Shown here piece by piece: positions 17,514 to 26,142 of a DNA stretch of 64,000 bases. Location of the stretch: contig NZ_ACZN01000018.1 in the NCBI RefSeq assembly GCF_000176135.1, forward strand, positions 496,001 through 560,000, written 5' to 3'. Within the stretch, counting starts at the first letter, position 1. The number at the start of each line of letters is the position of its first letter. This stretch comes from Vibrio coralliilyticus ATCC BAA-450 (GTDB lineage: Bacteria > Pseudomonadota > Gammaproteobacteria > Enterobacterales > Vibrionaceae). The position numbers and the translations under genes are program-made. Under the pieces are notes generated by a model. That model saw only the letters and a list, made by a program, of their open reading frames with translations, had not been told where the DNA came from and searched no databases.

Positions 17514-18758
17514 TTACTTTAGTTTGTGGATAACAGGTTGACCCGGCTCTAGTTCCTGAACATGCCAATCAAGACCAATGCTTGGCATAGTCTCAAGGAA
17601 TGGGTCTGGATTTAGCTGTTCCATATTGAACACACCTTTATCCGCCCACTCACCGCGGAAGAACTGAAGTGCAGCGGTGATCGCTGGTACACCTGTGGTG
17701 TAAGAAATTGCTTGATGCTCAACATCTTCGTACGCGACTTCATGATCAGCGTTATTGTAGATAAATACGCTACGCTGCTTGCCATCTTTCGTACCCTGAA
17801 CCCAAGTACCGATACAAGTTTTACCAGTATAACCCGGAGCAAGAGAAGTTGGGTCTGGCAACAGTGCTTTAAGTACATGTAGAGGCTGTACAACCGTACC
17901 ATCGTGAAGCGTCAGCGGATCTGGGCTTAGTAAGCCGATGTCACGCATGCAGTTGAAGTAGTTCAGGTATTTGTCACCAAAACCCATCCAGAACTCGATA
18001 CGTTTAGCTGGAATGAACTCTTGCATAGAACGAACTTCATCGTGCGCCATAGAGTACACTTTGTGCTTGCCCACTAGCGGGAATTCAAACTCAAGCATGC
18101 GCGAATGACACGGAACCTGTTTCCACTCTTCATTTTCCCAGTAGAAAGAATCACCTTGGATTTCTAACATGTTGGTTTCTGGGTCGAAGTTGGTTGCGAA
18201 CTTCTTACCGTGATCGCCAGCATTTACGTCCATTACATCAATGGTGTCGATTTCATCAAACAGATGCTTCACTGCGTAAGCTGCAAATACCGAAACCACG
18301 CCCGGATCGAAACCAGCACCCAAAATACCTGTGATGCCCGCTTCAGCGAACTTCTCACGGTAGCCCCACTGCCAATCGTAAGCTTGAGGAACTTGCTGGC
18401 CTTCAGAACATAGATCAACAGCAACAGAGGTATCTAGGTAGTTCACTTTTGCTTGGTAACATGCTTCCATGATCGTCATGTTAACCCAAGGAGGGCCTGC
18501 GTTAATGACAAGGTCAGGCTGAACTTCTTTAATAAGAGCAACTAATGCATCAACGTCATCCGCATCAACAGCACGCGCTTCCAGTTTCTTCGATGGATCT
18601 TTCAGGTTGTTTTTCTTCTGAATAGATTCGATGATTTTTTCACACTTGCTCACGGTACGCGATGCAATGGTGATGTCACCCAGTACTTCGTTGTTTTGCG
18701 CAGCTTTATGTGCAACTACCCAGCCAACGCCGCCTGCACCAATCTGTAGAATTGCCAT
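17514..18758 (-). CDS. Carboxynorspermidine synthase (dehydrogenase)
   Basis: NAD(P)H-dependent enzyme that condenses 1,3-diaminopropane with aspartate semialdehyde to carboxynorspermidine, the step before NspC. It is 414 residues of the saccharopine dehydrogenase-like family, with an N-terminal Rossmann motif (MAILQIGAGGVGWVVAHKAA). Conserved family blocks include YLDTSVAVDLC and GAGFDPGVVSVFAAYA. It begins 18 bp after the stop of the diaminobutyrate fusion gene, with GGTAACGGAAAA upstream of the ATG, so co-transcription is likely. Sometimes annotated lys1-like. Confidence 0.93.
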   Translation of the reverse strand: MAILQIGAGGVGWVVAHKAAQNNEVLGDITIASRTVSKCEKIIESIQKKNNLKDPSKKLEARAVDADDVDALVALIKEVQPDLVINAGPPWVNMTIMEACYQAKVNYLDTSVAVDLCSEGQQVPQAYDWQWGYREKFAEAGITGILGAGFDPGVVSVFAAYAVKHLFDEIDTIDVMDVNAGDHGKKFATNFDPETNMLEIQGDSFYWENEEWKQVPCHSRMLEFEFPLVGKHKVYSMAHDEVRSMQEFIPAKRIEFWMGFGDKYLNYFNCMRDIGLLSPDPLTLHDGTVVQPLHVLKALLPDPTSLAPGYTGKTCIGTWVQGTKDGKQRSVFIYNNADHEVAYEDVEHQAISYTTGVPAITAALQFFRGEWADKGVFNMEQLNPDPFLETMPSIGLDWHVQELEPGQPVIHKLK

Positions 18759-18776
18759 AGTTTTCCGTTACCTTAA

Positions 18777-21674
18777 TTACGCCAGCTCAGCAGCTAGCTT
18801 ATTGATTTTAATTAGTAAAGATTCAAAATCAGCCATCGTCAGGCACGGATTAAGAATCGTAAATTTCAATGCGGTTTTACCATCAACAATGGTTTCACCT
18901 AATACCGCAACGCCACGAGTCAACGCTTCTAGTCTTACGACTTTGTTCAGCTCGTCCAGATCCGCTACTTGAGCATTTGCTACGCGGAATAACACGGTCG
19001 ACAATGATGGCTCAGACAACAATTCTAAGTTGTCGTCGCTACGAACGAGATCCGCCACTTGCTGAGTTTGTTCGAGAAGATGGTCATACATTGCACCCAA
19101 TGTATCTGGACCGACATTCTGCATCGTCATAAAGACTTTCAATGCGTCAAATCGCTTCGTCGTCGCAATCGACTTATCTACCAAGTTAGGCAACTCATCA
19201 TGCTCACGGTTGAGGTAATCCGCATGATGCAGCAGATACTTAAAGTTGTGTTTGTCTTTAAGTAACAAAGCTCCACAACTGATTGTTTGGTAGAACAACT
19301 TATGGAAGTCGACGCTGACTGAATCTGCGCGCTCAATACCCGCTAGACGTTCTTTGTGGCAGCTTAAAATCAGTGCACCACCGTAAGCACCATCAACATG
19401 CATCCACATCTGGTGTTTTTGCGCTGCATCGGCAATCACATTCAAATCATCAATTGCGCCATGGTCAGTGGTTCCTGCCGTCCCAACGATGGCAAATGGA
19501 ATCAACCCTTGAGATTTCGCCTCGCTAATCACTTCATCAAGCTGAGCGACATCCATCGTACCGTTACTATGAGCATCAACGGTTAGCACCGCTTTCTCAC
19601 CTAACCCCATCCAAGATGCAGATTTCTGAACCGTAAAATGAGATTTCTTCGAGCAGATGATACGAAGTTTGTCGGCGAAATCCGGCAATCCAAATTTCTG
19701 GATAGAGTGTCCTGATAGCTTGTCTGCAACCCAATCACGAGCCAGCATTAAACCCATTTGATTACTTTGGGTACCACCACTGGTAAATATGCCGTCAGCC
19801 TGTGTGCCAAGCTCGTATATCTCACACAGCCAATCCACCACTTTCTGCTCAACATAAGTCGCAGAAGAGGCTTGATCCCAGGAGTCCATTGACTGGTTTA
19901 GAGAGGCAATCATCGCTTCTGCTGCCACTGCAGACATTAACGGCGGAGTATGAAGATGAGCGATACAGTCAGGATGCTGAGTGAAAATAGCATTCTTTGC
20001 GACTAGTTCAGCGGTATCCGTGATCACATCCGTCAGGCTGGCATTTTTGTTGTTTAGATCAACGGCATTAATCGCCTGTTCTAACTGCTTTGGGTCAAGC
20101 CCTGAATAAGGCGCATCGACTTGTTCAAAGACCTGTTTCATTGTCGCTGTTGTGTGGTTCATGACTTTGCAGAACTCATCACTGCCAGACTCACCGGTAT
20201 GAATGAAATGCTGTTTCCATTGTTGATTGGTGTCTTGTGGCTCAACATGGCTCCCACCAGCAACCAGAATCGCTTCTTCCAGCACTCGAAGTGCAAAGTC
20301 GATCTGCTCAAAGGTTATAATCAATGGTGGCAGGAATCGAATCACCGAACCGTCACGTCCACCTTTTTCAACCATCAGCCCGCGTTCAAGGGCAGCTCTC
20401 TGAATCGCCAAGGTCAATTCACCATCAGCGACTGGCTCACCAAACTTATTGCGCTCTGTACCGGGTTTGCGGATTTCCACACCAAGCATTAGACCTTTGC
20501 CACGAACTTCAGCAATACAGTTGACGCGTTTCTGAATCGACTCGAGTCCCAAACGCAAGTACTGACCAGCAACATTCGCGTGTTCAACAAGATTATCTCG
20601 CTCGATGATTTCCAATGCTTTAGCGCCAGACACCATAGCCAGCTGATTGCCACGGAAAGTGCCCGTGTGCTCACCTGGCAGCCAAGTATCATGTTTCTTA
20701 TTGATGACTAGGAGCGACATTGGCATACCGCCACCAATCGCTTTCGATAAGCAAAGAATGTCTGGCACAATGCCCGCTTCTTCAAACGCAAAGTTGTAGC
20801 CTGATTTACCTACACCACACTGAATCTCATCAAAGATCAGTAAGATACCGTGCTCGTCACAGATACGACGTAATTCTTTCAACCAAAATGCAGGAGCAGG
20901 TACAACACCGCCCTCGCCCTGAACAGGCTCGACAACTATAGCGGCTGGTTTCATGATTCCAGCTTCATCGTCATTGAGTAGGCGTTCAATATAGCGAATA
21001 CCCGCTCTGGCGCCTTCGTCGCCGCCCAAACCAAACGGGCAGCGCAGACTGTATGGGAAAGGCATAAAATGTACGTCCGACATTAGGCCTGTGCGACGTG
21101 CTTTTGTCCCTAGATTACCCATCATGCCCATCGTGCCGTTTGTCATGCCATGATAAGCACCACGGAAAGCAAACATAGTATTGCGACCTGTTGTTTGCTT
21201 TGCGAGTTTGATTGCGGCTTCTACAGCATCCGCACCTGAAGGGCCACAGAACTGGAGTACACAGTTATCACTCAGCTCTTGAGGAAGAAAATTCTTCACC
21301 GAGCGAATGAAATTCGTTTTTGCTTCTGTTGCGATATCCAGTGTCTGATAAGGAAGACCAGAGTCGAGCTGATCTTTGAGTGCTTGGTTGATTTCTGGAT
21401 GGTTGTAACCCAGAGCCAACGTACCCGCACCGGCAAGACAATCTAAAAATATTTGACCGCGAGTGTCTTCAACCAGTGCGCCATAAGCTTGTTTGATCGC
21501 AATAGGAAGACGACGAGGATAAGAACGTACCGCTGATTCGTGCTCGGCCTGATCTTGTAATACCAGATCAGGTGTCAGATCATAAACGCCTTCTACAGCA
21601 GGAATCTGGGTGGAAAATGGTGTTGCGATAACAGTGTCGTTCACTGCATTATCGACTTCAAAGGCTGTGCTCAT
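18777..21674 (-). CDS. Fused L-2,4-diaminobutyrate aminotransferase/decarboxylase
   Basis: 965-residue bifunctional PLP enzyme that makes 1,3-diaminopropane from aspartate semialdehyde via 2,4-diaminobutyrate. Residues about 30-470 are a class III aminotransferase, with FDEIQCG and PLP Lys311 in LSKAIGGGMPMS. Residues about 500-965 are a group II decarboxylase, with HVDGAYGG and PLP Lys792 in VDFHKLFYQ. The fusion supplies substrate for the next gene, completing the norspermidine route. The ATG follows AAAGGGATTAA. A long leader with RNA structure precedes it. Aminotransferase and decarboxylase are separate proteins in many other bacteria. Confidence 0.95.
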   Translation of the reverse strand: MSTAFEVDNAVNDTVIATPFSTQIPAVEGVYDLTPDLVLQDQAEHESAVRSYPRRLPIAIKQAYGALVEDTRGQIFLDCLAGAGTLALGYNHPEINQALKDQLDSGLPYQTLDIATEAKTNFIRSVKNFLPQELSDNCVLQFCGPSGADAVEAAIKLAKQTTGRNTMFAFRGAYHGMTNGTMGMMGNLGTKARRTGLMSDVHFMPFPYSLRCPFGLGGDEGARAGIRYIERLLNDDEAGIMKPAAIVVEPVQGEGGVVPAPAFWLKELRRICDEHGILLIFDEIQCGVGKSGYNFAFEEAGIVPDILCLSKAIGGGMPMSLLVINKKHDTWLPGEHTGTFRGNQLAMVSGAKALEIIERDNLVEHANVAGQYLRLGLESIQKRVNCIAEVRGKGLMLGVEIRKPGTERNKFGEPVADGELTLAIQRAALERGLMVEKGGRDGSVIRFLPPLIITFEQIDFALRVLEEAILVAGGSHVEPQDTNQQWKQHFIHTGESGSDEFCKVMNHTTATMKQVFEQVDAPYSGLDPKQLEQAINAVDLNNKNASLTDVITDTAELVAKNAIFTQHPDCIAHLHTPPLMSAVAAEAMIASLNQSMDSWDQASSATYVEQKVVDWLCEIYELGTQADGIFTSGGTQSNQMGLMLARDWVADKLSGHSIQKFGLPDFADKLRIICSKKSHFTVQKSASWMGLGEKAVLTVDAHSNGTMDVAQLDEVISEAKSQGLIPFAIVGTAGTTDHGAIDDLNVIADAAQKHQMWMHVDGAYGGALILSCHKERLAGIERADSVSVDFHKLFYQTISCGALLLKDKHNFKYLLHHADYLNREHDELPNLVDKSIATTKRFDALKVFMTMQNVGPDTLGAMYDHLLEQTQQVADLVRSDDNLELLSEPSLSTVLFRVANAQVADLDELNKVVRLEALTRGVAVLGETIVDGKTALKFTILNPCLTMADFESLLIKINKLAAELA

Positions 21675-21889
21675 GATTTAATCCCTTTGAAATGTAATTC
21701 TCCTGCCATACGTGAAATGCAAATAGCAGGTACAGTTACCCATTTCGTGTTAGCAACTCAAATAGCGCGTACACGAAATCGCTCCATCATTTCGATGGAC
21801 TACATGTTCAATAGGTAAATCAAGGTTCAGTAATGCTGCTGTTTTGTAAAACAGGGCATTTAGGAAGAACTAAGCTGATTAATGGTTGT

Positions 21890-22068
21890 TTGTTATGTGA
21901 GTTCAATGTTGGGTTTCCTATAAACATGCCGCTACAGCGACAACAGTATCCCGTCTATCGACAAAAGGACTTGCCGATACCTACCCTACGGAGTGTTCAC
22001 TCAGCCTGAATGCTCACTACGCGTATCCCCCAGAATGTCTTTTTGCGACTCACCTCCGAGATTGCGCG
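21890..22068 (-). ncRNA. Structured leader RNA of the norspermidine operon (DABA-DC-AT motif candidate)
   Basis: About 390 nt separate a likely promoter from the fusion gene, and the 5' half is strongly structured. On the minus strand TATCGGCAA/TTGTCGATA makes a 9-bp hairpin (about 21977-21954), GTCGC/GCGGC a hairpin near 21940, and GGATAC/GTATC closes a domain (22026-21976) that holds a CATTC/GAGTG hairpin. From memory, a candidate cis-regulatory RNA called DABA-DC-AT has been described upstream of diaminobutyrate aminotransferase/decarboxylase genes in Vibrio; position and gene match. A covariance-model search would decide. Further hairpins before the start codon are TCCATC/GATGGA (21800-21784) and TTTCGTGT/ACACGAAA (21779-21742). 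Confidence 0.6.
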
Positions 22069-22072
22069 CGAA

Positions 22073-22100
22073 GTTATCACAAAATGAAAACGGTTCGCAA
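22073..22100 (-). promoter_or_regulatory. Predicted promoter of the norspermidine operon
   Basis: TTGCGA (22100-22095), 16-bp spacer, GATAAC (22078-22073) on the minus strand, each four of six consensus bases. This would start transcription near 22066, at the head of the structured leader. Confidence 0.4.
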
Positions 22101-22149
22101 CATTTTTTGAATTCGAGCACGTCAAATCCCAACTTGTGTAAAACTCCTT

Positions 22150-22482
22150 CTAATTATCATCATTATCATTAATAGGTTTTTTGGAACTTTCATAGCCAGC
22201 AGCTGGAGACAGTATTTCGATTTTTGACGGATCGATTCCCTGATCAATCGCATCAATGAGAGGTTTAAGTTCATCACTAATAGCGATGGGAACAGTCGTA
22301 CCATCATCTTCAACTTGCAGTGCTTCTACGTCAGTATAGACGGTTGCTCCGCTTCCCATAATGACGATAACTTCTCCGGGGTTGGGTATCTCCCCGGGCA
22401 ATAGTTCACGAACTTGTCCGTTGATATCGATAACCACAGTGGTGTTTGCCAAAGCGATTAAAGCGAGCGCACTGAATCCCAT
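22150..22482 (-). pseudogene. Isolated LapA-type adhesin retention module (truncated adhesin remnant)
   Basis: 110-residue protein that matches the N-terminal retention module of LapA-class giant adhesins: a beta-rich GQVRELLPGEIPNPGEVI segment, then LKPLIDAIDQGIDPSKIE and a di-alanine LapG-type site (PAAG) near residue 95. Known LapA-type proteins run on for thousands of residues after this site; this one stops 15 residues later with a hydrophilic tail. The ATG has AGAAGGTGAG upstream, so it may still be expressed. It is divergent from TolC- and OmpA-like genes typical of such loci. No adhesin repeats, ABC transporter, LapD or LapG is in the window. Best read as a deletion remnant; a stand-alone short protein is possible. 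Confidence 0.68.
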
Positions 22483-22707
22483 AGCTCACCTTCTCTTGCA
22501 ATTACTACTATCAACATAAATATTAGTAGCAATACATAGTACTGACCAAATGAACGTTACAACTCACCATATTCAGTTAAAGTTCAAGTATCAAAACTCG
22601 CCTTATAGTACTAAATTAACAATAATTTCTCCGTGTTGAGTCTTCATGTACTACGATTTTAATAATCTATCGATATTCCATGAATGCCTTTCAATAAGGA
22701 GGACGAT

Positions 22708-24024
22708 GTGTCTACCATCAAGTTTGCACCAATCGTTGCTCTGCTCGCCGTTTGCCACGGCTATGCTGTTGGACAAACACTTGAACAAGCCGTCGCTCTC
22801 ACGTTGGCGAACAACCCAGAAATTAAGAGTTCATTCAACGAGTACAGAAGTGCGGTAAAACAAGCAGACGCTTCCGAAGGCGCATACCTGCCATCATTAG
22901 ATTTAGATGCTGGTATTGGCTATGAAGGTATCAATCCTGCGGATTCAACCGCGCAAGACGATACAGACCTAACCAGAAAAGAAGCCACATTGAGCCTGAC
23001 TCAATTGCTTTGGGATGGAAATGCCACTTTAAATGACATGAGTAGAACCGCTGCAGAAGCTGAATCTATTAGACTACAACTTTTAGCTGATGCGTCTGAT
23101 ATCGCTCTTCAAGTGACCAATATATACCTAGAGTCGATCAAAGCCACTGAAGTGCTGACGCTATCCGAGAACAACCTAGCCGTACACAAAGATATATATC
23201 GGGATATTAAAAGACGTGCAGAATCCGGAATAGGCTCCACAGCTGACGTATCTCAGGTAGAAGCAAGGTTGGCTAAAGCACACGGTAACCTCCTGGCAGC
23301 TCAAAACAACCTCATTGACACCCACACACAGTTTCGGCGCCTTGTAGGACAGCAACCTCTTGGACTGATATATCCGAGGGCGGATGAATCCAAACTTCCT
23401 ATCACCTTAGAAGACGCCATCAGTATTGCCTTTGAAAGACACCCAGTCATACAAGTATCTAAAGCCGATGTCGACTCCGCCCGTTATCAATACAAACAGT
23501 CAAAAGGCAACTACTACCCTACTTTATCTGTAGAAGCTAGCCAGACTTGGCGAGACGATGCTGGGGGGGATGTAGGTAGTAGCAACGAGTCTCTGGCAAT
23601 GTTAAGGCTAAGATACAACTTGTTTAACGGTGGGTCTGATAGTGATTTGTCCGAGAGGGCCGCGTACCAGCTCAACAAGGCCAAAGACCTGAGAGATAAC
23701 TCCTACCGCCAAGTGGAAGAGAGCCTACGTTTATCTTGGAGTGCACTTGACCTAACATTACAACAAAAAAACTTTCTCGCCGACCACGTTGACTCAGCGT
23801 CTGCGACGGTCATTGCCTACGAAAAGCAATACCGTATCGGGCAGAGAACCTTACTTGACCTCCTCAATACGGAGAATGAACTTTTCGAAGCGCGTAAAGA
23901 TTATTTAGACGCCCATTATTCAGAGCAATACGCCAAATATAGAGTCATGAATGCGACCGGAAATTTACTGAACGCTTTGCTTGTTGATATCCCTAAAGAG
24001 TGGACTGAAAAGGTGGAGTACTGA
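22708..24024 (+). CDS. TolC-family outer-membrane channel of a type I secretion system
   Basis: 438-residue outer-membrane efflux protein with two OEP repeats (about 25-215 and 235-430). GTG 22708 is chosen because AAGGAGGA lies just before it and the N terminus then forms a signal peptide ending near HGYAVG. It resembles the AggA/LapE type that pairs with adhesin-exporting type I systems: ALTLANNPEIKSSFNEYRSA and the C-terminal GQRTLLDLLNTENELFEAR are family blocks. It is followed at 2 bp by the OmpA-like gene. The matching ABC and adaptor genes are absent here. Confidence 0.87.
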   Translation: MSTIKFAPIVALLAVCHGYAVGQTLEQAVALTLANNPEIKSSFNEYRSAVKQADASEGAYLPSLDLDAGIGYEGINPADSTAQDDTDLTRKEATLSLTQLLWDGNATLNDMSRTAAEAESIRLQLLADASDIALQVTNIYLESIKATEVLTLSENNLAVHKDIYRDIKRRAESGIGSTADVSQVEARLAKAHGNLLAAQNNLIDTHTQFRRLVGQQPLGLIYPRADESKLPITLEDAISIAFERHPVIQVSKADVDSARYQYKQSKGNYYPTLSVEASQTWRDDAGGDVGSSNESLAMLRLRYNLFNGGSDSDLSERAAYQLNKAKDLRDNSYRQVEESLRLSWSALDLTLQQKNFLADHVDSASATVIAYEKQYRIGQRTLLDLLNTENELFEARKDYLDAHYSEQYAKYRVMNATGNLLNALLVDIPKEWTEKVEY

Positions 24025-24026
24025 TT

Positions 24027-24644
24027 ATGAAACGCACAATCCTTTGTTCTTTACCATTTTTAGGCGCTTCATTGGCTTTTCCGGTCCTCGCTTATGATGA
24101 TCAGTACGAATACATTCAAACGCCGGATGCCGAGCAAATTTCTGATTTAACCGATGATGATCGGGATGGTGTCGTCAATGCGCGAGACCTCTGTCCAGAT
24201 ACACCAATAGGTGCTCAAATCGATAATGATGGCTGTAGCTTGGAAGTCACCAAAGAAGAAGAGCGGCAACTCAGGATTCTGTTTGCCAATGATTCTTATG
24301 ATGTAAGCCCAGTGTTTTCCGATCAAATCAGCGCAATGGCTGATTTCATGGATAGGTACCGCTCCGCTTCAATTGAAATCCAAGGCTATGCTAGCAAAAC
24401 AGGTAACTCGGATTACAATGTAGAACTCTCAAAGAAACGGGCAGTCGCTGTAGAGGAGCTGCTACTCTCATATGGCATAAACCCTGAGAGAGTGACTATC
24501 GTAGGCTTTGGGGCAACCCATTTGGAATCGACTGGTGAAGAGGAAACGGACCACGCGTTAAATCGAAGAGTAACTGCAACGGTCGTCGGCTTAACAGAGA
24601 CGGTCGTTGAAGAGTGGACCATATTTTCTGCCATAGACCGATAA
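24027..24644 (+). CDS. OmpA-family lipid-anchor-free cell wall-binding protein with calcium-type repeat
   Basis: 205-residue exported protein. A signal peptide (cleavage near VLA at residue 23) is followed by a thrombospondin type 3-like calcium segment (DDDRDGVVNARDLCPDTP) and an OmpA C-terminal peptidoglycan-binding domain (about 85-190, IEIQGYASKTGNSDYN and LSKKRAVAVEELL). No lipobox Cys is seen. OmpA-like genes commonly accompany LapA-type adhesin secretion loci. It lies 2 bp after the TolC-like gene and is followed by a terminator. Confidence 0.85.
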   Translation: MKRTILCSLPFLGASLAFPVLAYDDQYEYIQTPDAEQISDLTDDDRDGVVNARDLCPDTPIGAQIDNDGCSLEVTKEEERQLRILFANDSYDVSPVFSDQISAMADFMDRYRSASIEIQGYASKTGNSDYNVELSKKRAVAVEELLLSYGINPERVTIVGFGATHLESTGEEETDHALNRRVTATVVGLTETVVEEWTIFSAIDR

Positions 24645-24656
24645 TCTAGCCAATAG

Positions 24657-24690
24657 AAAAAGCCCCGATGTTTTCACATCGGGGCTTTGT
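24657..24690. terminator. Bidirectional terminator between the OmpA-like gene and nhaA
   Basis: Perfect 12-bp stem AAAGCCCCGATG/CATCGGGGCTTT with a 6-nt loop; serves both convergent genes. Confidence 0.9.
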
Positions 24691-24706
24691 TTTGTTTGTC
24701 TTAAAC

Positions 24707-25888
24707 TCAGTGGTTTGCTTCGGTCGCTGGCTTATCTGCCAGCATTGTCTTTTTTGGTAAAGAAATGTGCAGTAACACGTATCCTATAATCGCAGCTGTC
24801 GTCGAGCCCATCAGGATGCCCAGTCTCGCATAGGTATCAAACTCAGCCTTAACCGGACCAAAGGCCAACGAAGAGATGAAAATCGACATGGTGAAACCGA
24901 TACCACACAACACTGAGACTGCGAAAATATGTCTGAACGTTATCCCTTCTGGCAATTTGGCTACACCTGACTTAACCGCAACCCAGCTAAAGCTGAAGAT
25001 ACCTAGAGGCTTACCGACCAACAACCCTAATGCAATACCCAGTGGTAGCATCGAAGTCAGCCCTTCCATCGAGATTCCCTCAAGAGAGATACCTGCGTTG
25101 GCAAACGCAAACACTGGAAGAATACCAAAAGCAACGTATGGGTGCAGCGCATGTTCCATGTGCTTCAGCGGAGAACCCTCACCTTTGTTTCCTTTAAGAG
25201 GAATCGCAAAACCTATCACTACACCAGCTAGTGTTGCGTGCACTCCCGATTTCAGAACAGCGAACCAGAGTATCGCACCTACTATCATATAGGGGAGCAA
25301 CTTGGTGACCTTCTTCGAGTTGAGAATGAACAAGGCTGCGGTCATGGCAAATCCGACGGCTAAAGCTGAAGTCGACAGGTCTCCTGTGTAGAACAAAGCG
25401 ATAATGACAACAACACCCAAGTCATCAATGATTGCCAGCGCAAGTAGGAATACTTTCAGGCTGACAGGGACACGCTTACCTAGCAACGCCATAATACCAA
25501 GTGCAAATGCGATGTCTGTAGCAGCGGGAATCGCCCAGCCTTGAATTGCCTCAGCGTTGCTGTAGTTGAATGCGACATAAACCAATGCCGGCGCTAACAT
25601 ACCACCAACAGCAGCAATAGCAGGGAAAATAGCAGTTTCGCGGGATTTAAGCGCGCCTTCTAGAAGTTCACGTTTTACTTCTAAACCGATGAGAAGGAAG
25701 AATACAGCCATTAGGCCGTCATTAATCCAGTGAGATACAGACATGCCAAACACATAAGAATGCAATATTGCCTGATAAGATTCGTTCAGTGGCGTGTTGG
25801 CAATGGTCATTGCGATTGCAGCAGCGATTACTAGAAGAATCCCCCCTGCTGACTCCATTTTGAAGAAATCGCGAATAATATCACTCAT
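24707..25888 (-). CDS. nhaA: Na+/H+ antiporter NhaA
   Basis: 393-residue inner-membrane antiporter that exports sodium for protons, central to pH and salt tolerance in marine vibrios. About 12 membrane helices. The ion-binding aspartate pair is in LAIIDDLGVVVIIALFYT (Asp163/Asp164 in E. coli), and the GVHATLAGV segment with its conserved His is present. It is monocistronic; no NhaR regulator gene is nearby. Confidence 0.96.
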   Translation of the reverse strand: MSDIIRDFFKMESAGGILLVIAAAIAMTIANTPLNESYQAILHSYVFGMSVSHWINDGLMAVFFLLIGLEVKRELLEGALKSRETAIFPAIAAVGGMLAPALVYVAFNYSNAEAIQGWAIPAATDIAFALGIMALLGKRVPVSLKVFLLALAIIDDLGVVVIIALFYTGDLSTSALAVGFAMTAALFILNSKKVTKLLPYMIVGAILWFAVLKSGVHATLAGVVIGFAIPLKGNKGEGSPLKHMEHALHPYVAFGILPVFAFANAGISLEGISMEGLTSMLPLGIALGLLVGKPLGIFSFSWVAVKSGVAKLPEGITFRHIFAVSVLCGIGFTMSIFISSLAFGPVKAEFDTYARLGILMGSTTAAIIGYVLLHISLPKKTMLADKPATEANH

Positions 25889-26078
25889 GATATCGTCCTT
25901 ATATTTATTATGTTAATAAACGATTAACAAAGAATAGAGTTGAGTTTATATATATCGAATCTTAAGGAAAAATCGCTTGTTTGGATGTTTAACTTCGGAA
26001 TTTTCGATATAAAAATTCTAATGCAACGTTTATTCCTTACGTAAGTATAGGTAAATTCAGAGAATTACCAACACAAAC

Positions 26079-26118
26079 AAAAACGCAGTTTCTCATTAAA
26101 TGAGAAACTGCGTTTTTA
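26079..26118 (-). terminator. Terminator of the lipocalin-like/ABC operon
   Basis: Long perfect stem AAAACGCAGTTTCTCAT/ATGAGAAACTGCGTTTT with a 4-nt loop, 25 bp after the stop of the lipocalin-like gene; followed by T-rich bases on either strand. Confidence 0.9.
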
Positions 26119-26142
26119 GTCACTTAGCACCGCTTTTTTAAT

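Noticed and set aside
20121..20492. A 123-residue plus-strand reading frame opposite the diaminobutyrate fusion gene.
   Set aside because: Shadow of the conserved minus-strand enzyme; composition is not protein-like.
21890..22068. Resemblance of CCGTAGGGTAGGTATCGG to part of the c-di-GMP (GEMM) riboswitch.
   Set aside because: The other conserved GEMM block (GGACGCAAAGCC) is missing, and the stem layout differs; gene context fits the diaminobutyrate leader better.
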